Virus record (IMG/VR): IMGVR_UViG_3300028595_000017
Location: 1-52,293 of that record
DNA: 52,293 bases
Origin: a virus
Reading direction: 5' to 3' (one strand)
Below, piece by piece: positions 42,480 through 48,678 of the stretch. The notes under the pieces are model-generated. The model ran no database searches and had not been told where the DNA came from. It was given only the letters and a program-made list of their open reading frames with translations. Positions within the stretch are counted from its first letter, which is position 1. Every line of letters begins with the position of its first letter. The position numbers and the translations under genes were made by a program.

Positions 42480-42502
42480 ACTAACGTTAAACGTTAACAT
42501 TA
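42480..42502 (-). repeat. TAACGTTA-type hairpin at the end of the 179-aa gene
   Basis: Leftward RNA: CTAATGTTAA and TTAACGTTAG arms (10 pairs with one U-G) around a 3-base loop. It overlaps the last codons and the stop of the 179-aa gene and ends just before the ribosome site of the 204-aa gene. The U-G pair in the RNA but A-C mismatch in the other strand shows that the leftward RNA is the folding form. Confidence 0.65.
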
Positions 42503-43026
42503 GTTTTTATGTTTACATTATTTGAATGTGGAAAAAAATTTGCAGCCAGGAATGATTTTTTTCGAAGTGTTTTGCATTCCATCTGCAAATATTCATTACA
42601 TACATTGAATATTTGTTTAATGCTTGAATATTGAGCATATCCATTAATCTGAAGTGTGTAAGCTATATGATGAACTTCAAAGTCAAATGGTGTTTCAGAT
42701 AAAATACATAAATCATGTGCAGCCTCTAAATGTTCGCGTAAACCTTGAATATGTATCTTTTCATCAAATAATACCTTATCTTTGAATAACATTGTTTTTA
42801 TTTGACCGTGCATAATTAGTATTTGTTCCCATTGTGCGTTTTGATGTCTGTAATCAAGATAACTCAAAACAACTGGGTTACCTTGATAATTATTAGTAAT
42901 AAAATCATCCAAGAAACTACGTAAATCCTTAGATTTAACGTCAACTAATAGTTGTCTAGCCTCTTCTACATCTGCCTTCAAAAGTTTACATATGTCGATT
43001 GTCATCATCTTTTTCCAATTCGTCAA
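42487..43026 (-). CDS. Hypothetical protein with probable TTG start
   Basis: 179 aa if it starts at TTG 43026, which has GGAGGT 5 bases upstream; two adjacent ATG codons at 43008/43005 have only TGGA. It overlaps the end of the 56-aa gene. Mostly helical with His-rich pieces. No family. Confidence 0.65.
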   Translation of the reverse strand: MTNWKKMMTIDICKLLKADVEEARQLLVDVKSKDLRSFLDDFITNNYQGNPVVLSYLDYRHQNAQWEQILIMHGQIKTMLFKDKVLFDEKIHIQGLREHLEAAHDLCILSETPFDFEVHHIAYTLQINGYAQYSSIKQIFNVCNEYLQMECKTLRKKSFLAANFFPHSNNVNIKTNVNV

Positions 43027-43156
43027 TAGTTACCTCCATATCATGGATCTTTTTACAATTCATACAGATATAGACGTAAGATCCATAATGTCCAGGCATC
43101 CATGTACACTCTTGACATGTGCACTTTTCTTGTTGTTGTTCTTTTTTAGTTGTCAT
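42986..43156 (-). CDS. 56-aa zinc-ribbon mini-protein
   Basis: Begins MTTKKEQQQEKCTCQEC and continues with YICMNCKKIHD, then an acidic tail. Four to five cysteines in CxCxxC and CxxC form a likely zinc ribbon. TTAGGAG precedes ATG 43156; the 3' end carries the ribosome site of the next gene. Confidence 0.72.
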   Translation of the reverse strand: MTTKKEQQQEKCTCQECTWMPGHYGSYVYICMNCKKIHDMEVTIDELEKDDDNRHM

Positions 43157-43544
43157 TATAGTCTCCTAATTTTTTATATCTTGTAGTTGTCCAATTAAGA
43201 CTTTTAAACAGTGGCGTGAAATAATCAGCAGCTTTAAGAATTATTTGTGTCGGTATGTCACATTGCGCTTTATTAATATAAGCTTTTTCCATAACAAATA
43301 TAGTTTGATTATCCTGAATAAAATAAAAGTTCTGACGAATTTTTTCTAGACATTCTGCAATAAATTTACCGTGTACTTTTGTTTGCTGCCAATGTGGCGA
43401 ATATAATCGATAAATAGCACTGCCAGGCGCAATAATTTCGTCAGTTCGCATATTAGCATAACCGACTTTATCTAAACTCATGTCATAAGTTAAAACATGT
43501 TCGCCATGTTGAGCTAATACAACATGTATAGGTGTTGCTTTCAT
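43146..43544 (-). CDS. Hypothetical protein
   Basis: 132 aa. A beta-rich N-terminal half (ATPIHVVLAQHGEHVLTYDMS) and a helical C-terminal half. AAAGGAG precedes the ATG and its end overlaps the start of the 56-aa gene by 11 bases. Not recognised. Confidence 0.68.
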   Translation of the reverse strand: MKATPIHVVLAQHGEHVLTYDMSLDKVGYANMRTDEIIAPGSAIYRLYSPHWQQTKVHGKFIAECLEKIRQNFYFIQDNQTIFVMEKAYINKAQCDIPTQIILKAADYFTPLFKSLNWTTTRYKKLGDYNDN

Positions 43545-43557
43545 AATGATTCTCCTT

Positions 43558-43950
43558 TTATGTTTTTTGATTAATCACTCTTTCTATTAAAAGTGCTTCA
43601 TACGTACTCCTAGCAATGTTTATTTGTTTAAAACCTTCTCTTAAATCATAAACATCTATTATATCGCTAGAAAAATCGTAAAAAAGTTCCTTTTGTGTAA
43701 GCATAAAAATTTGTGGCTCCTTTTCATACTTTTCTGTATTACTATTATAAAATCCTACAGAAGATCCATCTTTTTTACAACAAATTGGATAGTATAATAA
43801 TTCTAGATAATTATCTTGCAATGTTTGTAAAAATCGTTTCCATGCTTCCTTTGCCACATTTAATTCATGTGCTAAGTTATAGAAATCGTTTTTAACGTTA
43901 GCTCCATTAGTATGAATAACAATTGAACCAGAAAATAGGGTTTTATTCAT
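43558..43950 (-). CDS. Hypothetical protein
   Basis: 130 aa from ATG 43950 (AAGGAG 6 bases upstream). The order of a helix (AHELNVAKEAWKRFLQTLQ), a strand pair with Cys-Cys (YYPICCKKDGSS), VGFYNSNTEKY and a further helix is loosely like the VLxY module. Function unknown. Confidence 0.68.
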   Translation of the reverse strand: MNKTLFSGSIVIHTNGANVKNDFYNLAHELNVAKEAWKRFLQTLQDNYLELLYYPICCKKDGSSVGFYNSNTEKYEKEPQIFMLTQKELFYDFSSDIIDVYDLREGFKQINIARSTYEALLIERVINQKT

Positions 43951-44230
43951 GTCTTTCTCCTTCTGGATTACCTTCATAATCCTCTATTTCTAAACTCTCA
44001 TTGATGATTGATAGTAAAGAGTGTAAACAATCAATCTCATTTTCTACGGCATTTTTTAATGTTTCTTTACTTGTGTATAAATCCCATCGTAAAGCTTGAA
44101 TGCTGCCGTCAGAATGATAACCTTTGATTAAATCGAAATTTGATTCGCCGATTTGTGACTTTTGGATAGTCTCTACTCGTGTCAAACCATAAATCTGACT
44201 TGGTCTGAAATAATGTATTTTATGTTTCAT
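43943..44230 (-). CDS. Hypothetical protein
   Basis: 95 aa, starting MKHKIHYFRPSQIYG, with a helical, acidic C-terminal half. TAGGAG precedes the ATG. It overlaps the next gene by 8 bases. No family. Confidence 0.66.
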   Translation of the reverse strand: MKHKIHYFRPSQIYGLTRVETIQKSQIGESNFDLIKGYHSDGSIQALRWDLYTSKETLKNAVENEIDCLHSLLSIINESLEIEDYEGNPEGERHE

Positions 44231-44308
44231 TTTATACTCCTATATTAATGATATCCAAAAAATGATAATGATTAATATTATCATCAAATAATGCTGATGA
44301 TCTTCTTA

Positions 44309-44521
44309 TTAGCAGCAACCACAACAAGGAGCGTCCTCACAGCGGTTACTATTATATGAGTCATATTCAAAGGCATCGTAAGCGTCTGTGTCCCTTTGAT
44401 CTTCTATTGGACACTCGACGTGTGTTACGTAGGTCTTTCCACCTTTCTGAAAAACCTCACCTTCACCCTTATTTACTATGCACCCGCAAAGGGCACAACT
44501 TGTAACATAAAGATTAATCAT
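44309..44521 (-). CDS. Small cysteine-rich protein
   Basis: 70 aa. CALCGCIV near the start and HVECP later form a probable zinc site; the C-terminus ends in CEDAPCCGCC, an unusual cysteine cluster that may bind metal or form disulfides. AAGGAG precedes the ATG. Early operon position suggests a host takeover or regulatory role, unproven. Confidence 0.7.
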   Translation of the reverse strand: MINLYVTSCALCGCIVNKGEGEVFQKGGKTYVTHVECPIEDQRDTDAYDAFEYDSYNSNRCEDAPCCGCC

Positions 44522-44536
44522 GTTAGCTCCTTGCTT

Positions 44537-44860
44537 TTATATTCGTGAAAATACCCCAAATTTAGACATTTCATACTCATGCCCTGGATCAAAAATCTCA
44601 AGGATTTTCAAGGCAAGTTTTATGTCTGCGTTCTGCTCAGTTTTCCAGTTCTCATTATAATACGAGGCTAGAACAAACCAAGTATCCTCTCCGATTCGCT
44701 GCATGATTTTTACACCTGAACCATCGGCCAGGTTAGTTACCCTATAATCACCTTCTGGCGGTAACTGTAATGAGTATGGATGATATGTGGTGACTTTACG
44801 ACAATCATCATCAACGTAGACAAAAGAATCGTCTAATTTTCCTTCTATATTAAGAGACAT
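44537..44860 (-). CDS. Hypothetical protein
   Basis: 107 aa from ATG 44860 (AGGAGG 7 bases upstream); the longer reading from 44917 overlaps the 32-aa gene. Beta-rich (FVYVDDDCRKVTTYHPYSLQL) with a C-terminal helix. Second gene of the leftward operon. Not recognised. Confidence 0.68.
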   Translation of the reverse strand: MSLNIEGKLDDSFVYVDDDCRKVTTYHPYSLQLPPEGDYRVTNLADGSGVKIMQRIGEDTWFVLASYYNENWKTEQNADIKLALKILEIFDPGHEYEMSKFGVFSRI

Positions 44861-44879
44861 GTTTTTTCCTCCTATAATG

Positions 44880-44978
44880 TTATGAATCTTGATACCAATC
44901 AGTTTTCTTAATTGCATCTAAATTAAAACTATCCATAAAATGGTTTAATCTAGTGCCTATTTCTTTAACTACAATCAT
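44880..44978 (-). CDS. 32-aa first gene of the leftward operon
   Basis: Starts MIVVKEIGTRLNHFMDSFNL. AAGGAGGAG lies 8 bases before ATG 44978. As the first reading frame after the divergent control region it may be a micro-protein or a leader peptide. The strong ribosome site argues that it is translated. Confidence 0.55.
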   Translation of the reverse strand: MIVVKEIGTRLNHFMDSFNLDAIKKTDWYQDS

Positions 44979-45054
44979 AAAAAAATCTCCTCCTTATTTT
45001 TAATAAAAAATTTTAATCAATAAAAACAATACTTTAATCATAATACAAAACCAT

Positions 45055-45082
45055 ATCATAAAAAGCATTTAAAATCAATCAA
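45055..45082 (-). promoter_or_regulatory. Candidate promoter of the leftward operon
   Basis: Read leftward: TTGATT (45082-45077), 16-base spacer, TATGAT (45060-45055), about 80 bases before the 32-aa ORF. The -10 matches 5 of 6, the -35 only 4 of 6, and the region is very AT-rich, so chance matches are likely. Confidence 0.4.
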
Positions 45083-45228
45083 AATAATTAAAAAAATCAA
45101 AAAAATGAAAATATCAAAAATATCAATTTTTTTTCGAGCCATCCCTTTAATGTTAAAACTTTACACTTCTATTTACATGTTACTGATTAACGTTAGTTTT
45201 ATTATTGTGTGTGGTTCTGTTATTATAT

Positions 45229-45246
45229 AAAAAAAAAAAAAAAAAA
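45229..45246. repeat. 18-base A tract
   Basis: Eighteen consecutive A residues, followed 6 bases later by ten more. This could bend DNA or ease unwinding at an origin. Homopolymers this long are also prone to sequencing error in length. Confidence 0.9.
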
Positions 45247-45275
45247 TAAGACAAAAAAAAAATAGACGTAAAAAG

Positions 45276-45306
45276 ATGTCCAAATACATTTAAATATGTC
45301 CAAATA
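45276..45306 (+). repeat. ATGTCCAAATA direct repeat
   Basis: Two exact 11-base copies at 45276-45286 and 45296-45306, 20 bases apart (about two helical turns), which would put a bound protein pair on the same face of the DNA. Confidence 0.7.
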
Positions 45307-45707
45307 GGAATTTTAATAACTTTACACTTCTGCTTTACACTTTTGGAGGAGGGTTCTTAAAAGAATGATGTTTTGATTTTTTTTGATTTTTTGATTATTT
45401 AAGTTCTTTTTATTCCATTTAATTACTATCTCACAATACCATAATTTGCAAGTCCTCAAGAGCTTTCCTTCAAAATTTCAAAAAATCGCTTCTAAAAAGT
45501 AGTAAAAAGAAAAAATTCCCATTATAAGTAATATCACTAGTTATTTTACTACACTTCCTTAAAGTGGTATAAATCAGTAGTTACAGCAGGTAGTAATTTT
45601 TAAAAGTATAAATAACATATGTTTCGTAAGGTGCTTTCTCTCAGTGCTTATATTTATTACTTTCAAATGGTAGTATTTAAAGAAAGTTAGTAATAGAGCT
45701 ATTTTTG

Positions 45708-45743
45708 AAAAAGTATCATTTTGATGTAATTTTGATACTTTTT
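45708..45743. terminator. Bidirectional terminator-like hairpin
   Basis: AAAAAGTATCA (45708-45718) and TGATACTTTTT (45733-45743) form a perfect 11-base-pair stem with T runs at the outer end on both strands. It lies next to the direct iterons and may insulate the two divergent units. Confidence 0.68.
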
Positions 45744-45769
45744 TGGGATATTTTAGAAGAGGCCTGGTA

Positions 45770-45797
45770 AAGTGTAAAGAGTGTAAAAAGTGTAAAC
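45770..45797 (+). repeat. Iterons, direct group (3 x 9 bases AGTGTAAA)
   Basis: AGTGTAAAG, AGTGTAAAA and AGTGTAAAC begin at 45771, 45780 and 45789, a tandem array with exact 9-base period; a weaker ATGTAAAA follows at 45801. Tandem iterons are typical binding sites for replication initiators or regulators. Confidence 0.7.
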
Positions 45798-45883
45798 CCT
45801 ATGTAAAAACTATTTTTGAAATTATTTTTTTAAAAGCATTAAAAAAAATATTAAAAAAAAAGCATAAAAAAATATTTTTTTTC

Positions 45884-45912
45884 TTGACATATCATAAAAA
45901 GCAAGATATATT
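45884..45912 (+). promoter_or_regulatory. Strong sigma70-like rightward promoter
   Basis: TTGACA (45884-45889), 17-base spacer, TATATT (45907-45912). Start of transcription is expected near 45919, giving a 155-base leader before the 265-aa gene. Confidence 0.8.
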
Positions 45913-45918
45913 GCTATT

Positions 45919-46072
45919 ACAATTAGTCAGGTTCGGCGCTTACCGGAAAAAGCGCGCGCGGCAAGATTTTTATCTTGCATTTTGGCCTGTATTTTTCAGG
46001 TCACGATTGAGGTTGTATCAATTATATTATTTATTATTTATTAATCTAGCTTTAAGCTAAAAGGAGATTATC
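45919..46072 (+). ncRNA. Structured 5' leader (three hairpins), possible regulatory RNA
   Basis: After the promoter come three stems in a row: GCGCTT/AAGCGC (45936-45955), GCAAGAT/ATCTTGC (45961-45978) and GGCCTG/CAGGTC (45984-46002, with one G-U). The first part is far richer in GC than anything nearby. The ribosome site AAGGAG follows at about 46060. It may be a stabilising leader, an attenuator or the precursor of a small RNA. I cannot match a known riboswitch. Confidence 0.5.
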
Positions 46073-46870
46073 ATGAAAGAAAAAACTTATGAAATTATCA
46101 ATGGTGCTGTCGAAATCGACGGTATTTCCCACAAAATTGACGCCAAAAAATACTCTATCGAACAATCATTCATCTTTGATATGGATAAAAAGACCGTTTT
46201 AGCCGGTAAGATCCGAACCACGAATCATTATAAAAATGATAATAAAGATATCATTCGTTTTATTGAGTCTATTTTTGATTTTGCCGGTATGCCTTTAGAC
46301 GAATTTTTAAAGAATTTTTGGCATGGTTTTAAAGTCCGGCAAGGGAAAAATGTGCGTGAATCTCACAATTGTAATACGAATTATATAGCTGAAATATTTA
46401 ATTATGACAAGTGGTTAGGGACAAAACAAGCTGTCTCGGAAAAATTAACTGAGATAGAAGAGAAATTTAAGATCTTTTATTGTGAAAAAGCAGGTATCAC
46501 GCCGGAAGATCTAGACCAAGATGATATTTTTATCATTAAAAGTAACGATCCAATGCAGATCCTGGAAGCGGCCTTATCACGTGCTGCACGCTTTGCTAAT
46601 CTTGAATCACCTAATCTCACTGTTGATACAGCCCTTGATGATTCTATCAATGAAAATGAAGATATTAAAGATTCAGGAGATATTGATGATAATGACACTG
46701 ATGATATTGATATTGATGAAAATGACAAAGGTTTATATGGTGAAGATGAGTTACGAGACAAAACAGCTAAAACATTGAAAGAAATTGCAAAAAATCTGAA
46801 TATCCGATTTGCAGGGAAACCGAATAAAGATCAATTAATTGCAACGTTGACAGATAAACCGAGGATATAA
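46073..46870 (+). CDS. Early DNA-binding protein candidate with C-terminal HeH/SAP-like domain
   Basis: 265 aa. N-terminal alpha/beta part to about 190, an acidic linker (DDNDTDDIDIDENDK, about 208-222), and a C-terminal helix-extended loop-helix (DKTAKTLKEIAKNLNIRFAG then KDQLIATL, about 228-262) as in HeH/Rho-N/SAP modules that bind DNA or RNA. AAGGAG precedes the ATG. Alone behind a strong promoter and leader beside the iteron region, it is a good candidate for an early regulator or origin-binding protein, which is inference. Confidence 0.68.
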   Translation: MKEKTYEIINGAVEIDGISHKIDAKKYSIEQSFIFDMDKKTVLAGKIRTTNHYKNDNKDIIRFIESIFDFAGMPLDEFLKNFWHGFKVRQGKNVRESHNCNTNYIAEIFNYDKWLGTKQAVSEKLTEIEEKFKIFYCEKAGITPEDLDQDDIFIIKSNDPMQILEAALSRAARFANLESPNLTVDTALDDSINENEDIKDSGDIDDNDTDDIDIDENDKGLYGEDELRDKTAKTLKEIAKNLNIRFAGKPNKDQLIATLTDKPRI

Positions 46871-46892
46871 TAACAGAATCAATCATAAAAAC

Positions 46893-46914
46893 GCCGGTCG
46901 TCACAGGCCGGCAT
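46893..46914 (+). repeat. GC-rich hairpin between the two early genes
   Basis: GCCGGT and GCCGGC arms (six pairs, one T-G) around an 8-10-base loop, with no T run behind it. It is a likely processing or stabilising stem, at most a weak terminator. Confidence 0.55.
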
Positions 46915-46937
46915 AATATAAAGAAAGGATTAAAATC

Positions 46938-47204
46938 ATGAAAACATTGAAAGAATTAATAAATCCAAAAGATTTATTGGCAAAGTTGCACAATAACATA
47001 AACCCACTACCTGAATTAAATGTGCTTTATCCAGATGCTAATTTTTTGATAGCTACCGATGCTTGCAAATTAAATAATAGCAACCCAATAATCATAATTC
47101 GGTTGATAATGAATGATGATTATTGTGACTATTGCGTCGATGAAAAAGCGGCCTTTGATTGCTATAGATGCATTGAAGATATCCAATTAGAATTTATCGA
47201 ATAA
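46938..47204 (+). CDS. Small protein with two CxxC pairs
   Basis: 88 aa. The C-terminal third holds CDYC (near 62) and CYRC (near 75), a possible zinc ribbon or redox pair. AAAGGA precedes the ATG. It is the last gene before a strong terminator and may be co-expressed with the 265-aa protein. Confidence 0.68.
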   Translation: MKTLKELINPKDLLAKLHNNINPLPELNVLYPDANFLIATDACKLNNSNPIIIIRLIMNDDYCDYCVDEKAAFDCYRCIEDIQLEFIE

Positions 47205-47223
47205 TCAATATATAAAATTAATA

Positions 47224-47261
47224 AAAGGTCAATCGATATAAAAGTCGGTTGGCCTTTTTTT
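47224..47261 (+). terminator. Strong intrinsic terminator of the early rightward unit
   Basis: AAAGGTCAATCGA (47224-47236) pairs over 13 positions (two G-U) with TCGGTTGGCCTTT (47245-47257), followed by more T. It ends the 46073-47204 transcript. Confidence 0.88.
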
Positions 47262-47458
47262 ATGCCATTTTTTTACTTCCTTTATTACTTCTTTAAATAC
47301 TTTTCTCCTTTACTTCTTTACTTTATTTCTATGAATTACTTCCTTAAATACTTCTTTACTTCTTTACTTTTTTTGAATTACTTCTTTACTTCTTTTATTA
47401 GGGCAATAATCATGCCAAATAATTGTATCATTTTGTTTTCCTTCTTGCTTTACTATCG

Positions 47459-47520
47459 AATACAAAATGTTACCATCGTAAACAAAATGCAACAATAAAA
47501 ATAATGAAACATTTTGTATT
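47459..47520. repeat. 13-base inverted repeat with ACAAAATG core
   Basis: AATACAAAATGTT (47459-47471) and AACATTTTGTATT (47508-47520) are exact inverted repeats; a third core copy at 47482-47489 is 20 bases from the first. Looks like a multi-site operator. Confidence 0.65.
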
Positions 47521-47673
47521 ATAGTAATACATAATAGTAATTATAAAAATACCAACAATACTTCTTTTCTTTTACTTCTATTCGTGCAAATCGTTGATGC
47601 ATATAGGTTTGCTTGCGTTAATTACTTCCGTTATTTACAAAAGTACTTTTATACTACTGCGACATTTTGGTAA

Positions 47674-47701
47674 TACTACTTGGGGGGTAGTAGAATTTTT
47701 T
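47674..47701 (+). terminator. Hairpin with T tail before small terminase
   Basis: TACTAC and GTAGTA arms around a G-rich loop (six Gs), then GAATTTTTTT. It has the form of a terminator, although no gene ends just before it; it may block read-through into the late genes. Confidence 0.5.
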
Positions 47702-47845
47702 TACTACTCACTTCCAACTCATTTCTAGTAAGTAAGATTTTTTTATATTTAAAAGAAGTAAAAATATGGCTTGCTTTATTTTCATTTAAATGTTATAGGT
47801 GAGGGAAGATTTGAATTAAAATTTTTATGGGAGATGGATTTTTTT

Positions 47846-48304
47846 ATGGATATGACGCAAATTCATAAGGTGAGGCAGCTAAAACTTTATCGTATGCCTG
47901 TTGATGATATTGCTACTATTCTTGGGTGCAAACCAAATGATGTGCGTCAAGTAGAAGTACCGACGACTTTTCTTGTTGGTACACCGGCGAATAAACGTTC
48001 TGGTGCTTTACATAATCAGAATATACGTAAACGCATGAGTACTATGCTTGATCGCGCTTTAGACGGTTTAGATAATTGTTTAGATTCTGATGATGAGCGC
48101 GTTAAATTACAAGCTAGTAAAACTATGTTAGATCTAGCATGGAAAGCCAGTGATGTTGATGACAAAACACGTCGTCAATTTGAAAGTTTAGATCCTAATG
48201 TGATTGACATTGAGCCTAAAGATAAGGGCATTTCAGATATAGTTAATGATGATATTCAAGCGCTTACTGCCGCATGGGACAAAGCTGAAAAAGTTCCCTT
48301 ATAA
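47846..48304 (+). CDS. Probable terminase small subunit
   Basis: 152 aa from ATG 47846 (GGGAG 12 bases upstream; an ATG at 47852 is also possible). The N-terminal 35 residues form a helix-turn-helix (KVRQLKLYRMPVDDIATILG), followed by a long helical region (MLDRALDGLDNCLDSDDERV and KLQASKTMLDLAWKASDV) and an acidic tail. DNA-binding head plus helical oligomer domain is the make-up of small terminases, which pick the phage genome for packaging. The repeat-rich DNA just upstream would be its target. A transcription regulator is the alternative. Confidence 0.62.
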   Translation: MDMTQIHKVRQLKLYRMPVDDIATILGCKPNDVRQVEVPTTFLVGTPANKRSGALHNQNIRKRMSTMLDRALDGLDNCLDSDDERVKLQASKTMLDLAWKASDVDDKTRRQFESLDPNVIDIEPKDKGISDIVNDDIQALTAAWDKAEKVPL

Positions 48305-48327
48305 TTAGCGTTATCAAATAACGCTAG
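48303..48327 (+). repeat. TAGCGTTAT hairpin
   Basis: TAGCGTTAT and ATAACGCTA form a perfect 9-base-pair stem with a 3-base loop, immediately after the small terminase stop and before GAAAGGAG. It is a variant of the genome's TAACGTTA hairpins, with compensating C-G changes in both arms. Confidence 0.7.
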
Positions 48328-48346
48328 AAAGGAGATAAATATAAAA

Positions 48347-48655
48347 ATGGAAAATTTTTTATTAATAGAAACTTTAAATTCGCCAGAAATTACCACAGAG
48401 AAAATACATATTATGGATGTTTTTAATGTTTCTATTAACTTTGACGATGAAGCCGGTACTACAGGCAGTTTGATTGCGCGTAGAAATATTGCCTCTTCTA
48501 CAGCAGATGAAACTTCTCTAGAAATGCATAAAATTGAAACTATCACTGAAGATACTCAAGGTGTTATGGGAGAAGATTCTCTAGGTGCTTGGTATGACTT
48601 TAAAACTTCTGAAGATTTCAGTGGCGCCGTCCAAATAGCTTTAAATAAAAAATAA
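48347..48655 (+). CDS. Small hypothetical protein, possible tail-associated
   Basis: 102 aa, beta-rich (VFNVSINFDDEAGTTGSLIARR) with many Ser/Thr/Asp/Glu. AAAGGAG precedes the ATG by about 13 bases. It sits between small terminase and tail fibre genes and could be a small virion or fibre-linked protein. No family recognised. Confidence 0.62.
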   Translation: MENFLLIETLNSPEITTEKIHIMDVFNVSINFDDEAGTTGSLIARRNIASSTADETSLEMHKIETITEDTQGVMGEDSLGAWYDFKTSEDFSGAVQIALNKK

Positions 48656-48678
48656 AAAATAAAAAATAAAGGTGTTAA

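Larger units (their letters stand above)
45159..45342 (-). repeat. Iterons, inverted group (CTTTACACTT)
   Basis: CTTTACACTT occurs at 45159-45168, 45320-45329 and 45333-45342, the last two spaced 13 bases apart. On the other strand each reads AAGTGTAAAG, the same unit found in direct orientation at 45770-45797. Confidence 0.65.
45001..46072. other. Divergent control region, replication origin candidate
   Basis: About 1.07 kb without a supported gene, between the leftward and rightward transcripts. It holds AGTGTAAA iterons in inverted groups (45159, 45320, 45333; 45770-45797), an 18-base A tract (45229-45246) and a 10-base one, an ATGTCCAAATA direct repeat (45276, 45296), TTTTGATT repeats on one side mirrored by AATCAAAA on the other, a bidirectional terminator (45708-45743), and a promoter at each end. 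This mix is typical of an origin or master switch, but origin activity is inferred. Confidence 0.55.
47262..47845. other. Repeat-rich spacer before the small terminase gene, pac or operator candidate
   Basis: About 580 bases without a supported gene. Nine exact TTACTTC heptamers lie at 47273, 47285, 47310, 47336, 47356, 47378, 47386, 47572 and 47622; several similar ones (ATACTTC, TTACTTT) lie between. Four ACAAAATG boxes follow (47429 and 47510 on one strand, 47462 and 47482 on the other). A hairpin with T tail sits at 47674-47701. The late promoter for the small terminase and tail fibre genes should lie here but I cannot place it. Confidence 0.55.

Noticed and set aside
44250-44300. 14-aa Ile-rich ORF and TGATAAT/ATTATCA hairpin before the 95-aa gene
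   Set aside because: Too short, no ribosome site; the hairpin is a product of the AT-rich spacer and has no clear tail.
48646-48676. Short tandem repeat (AATAAAA units) before the tail fibre gene
   Set aside because: Three low-complexity units at a gene end; nothing suggests a function beyond base composition.
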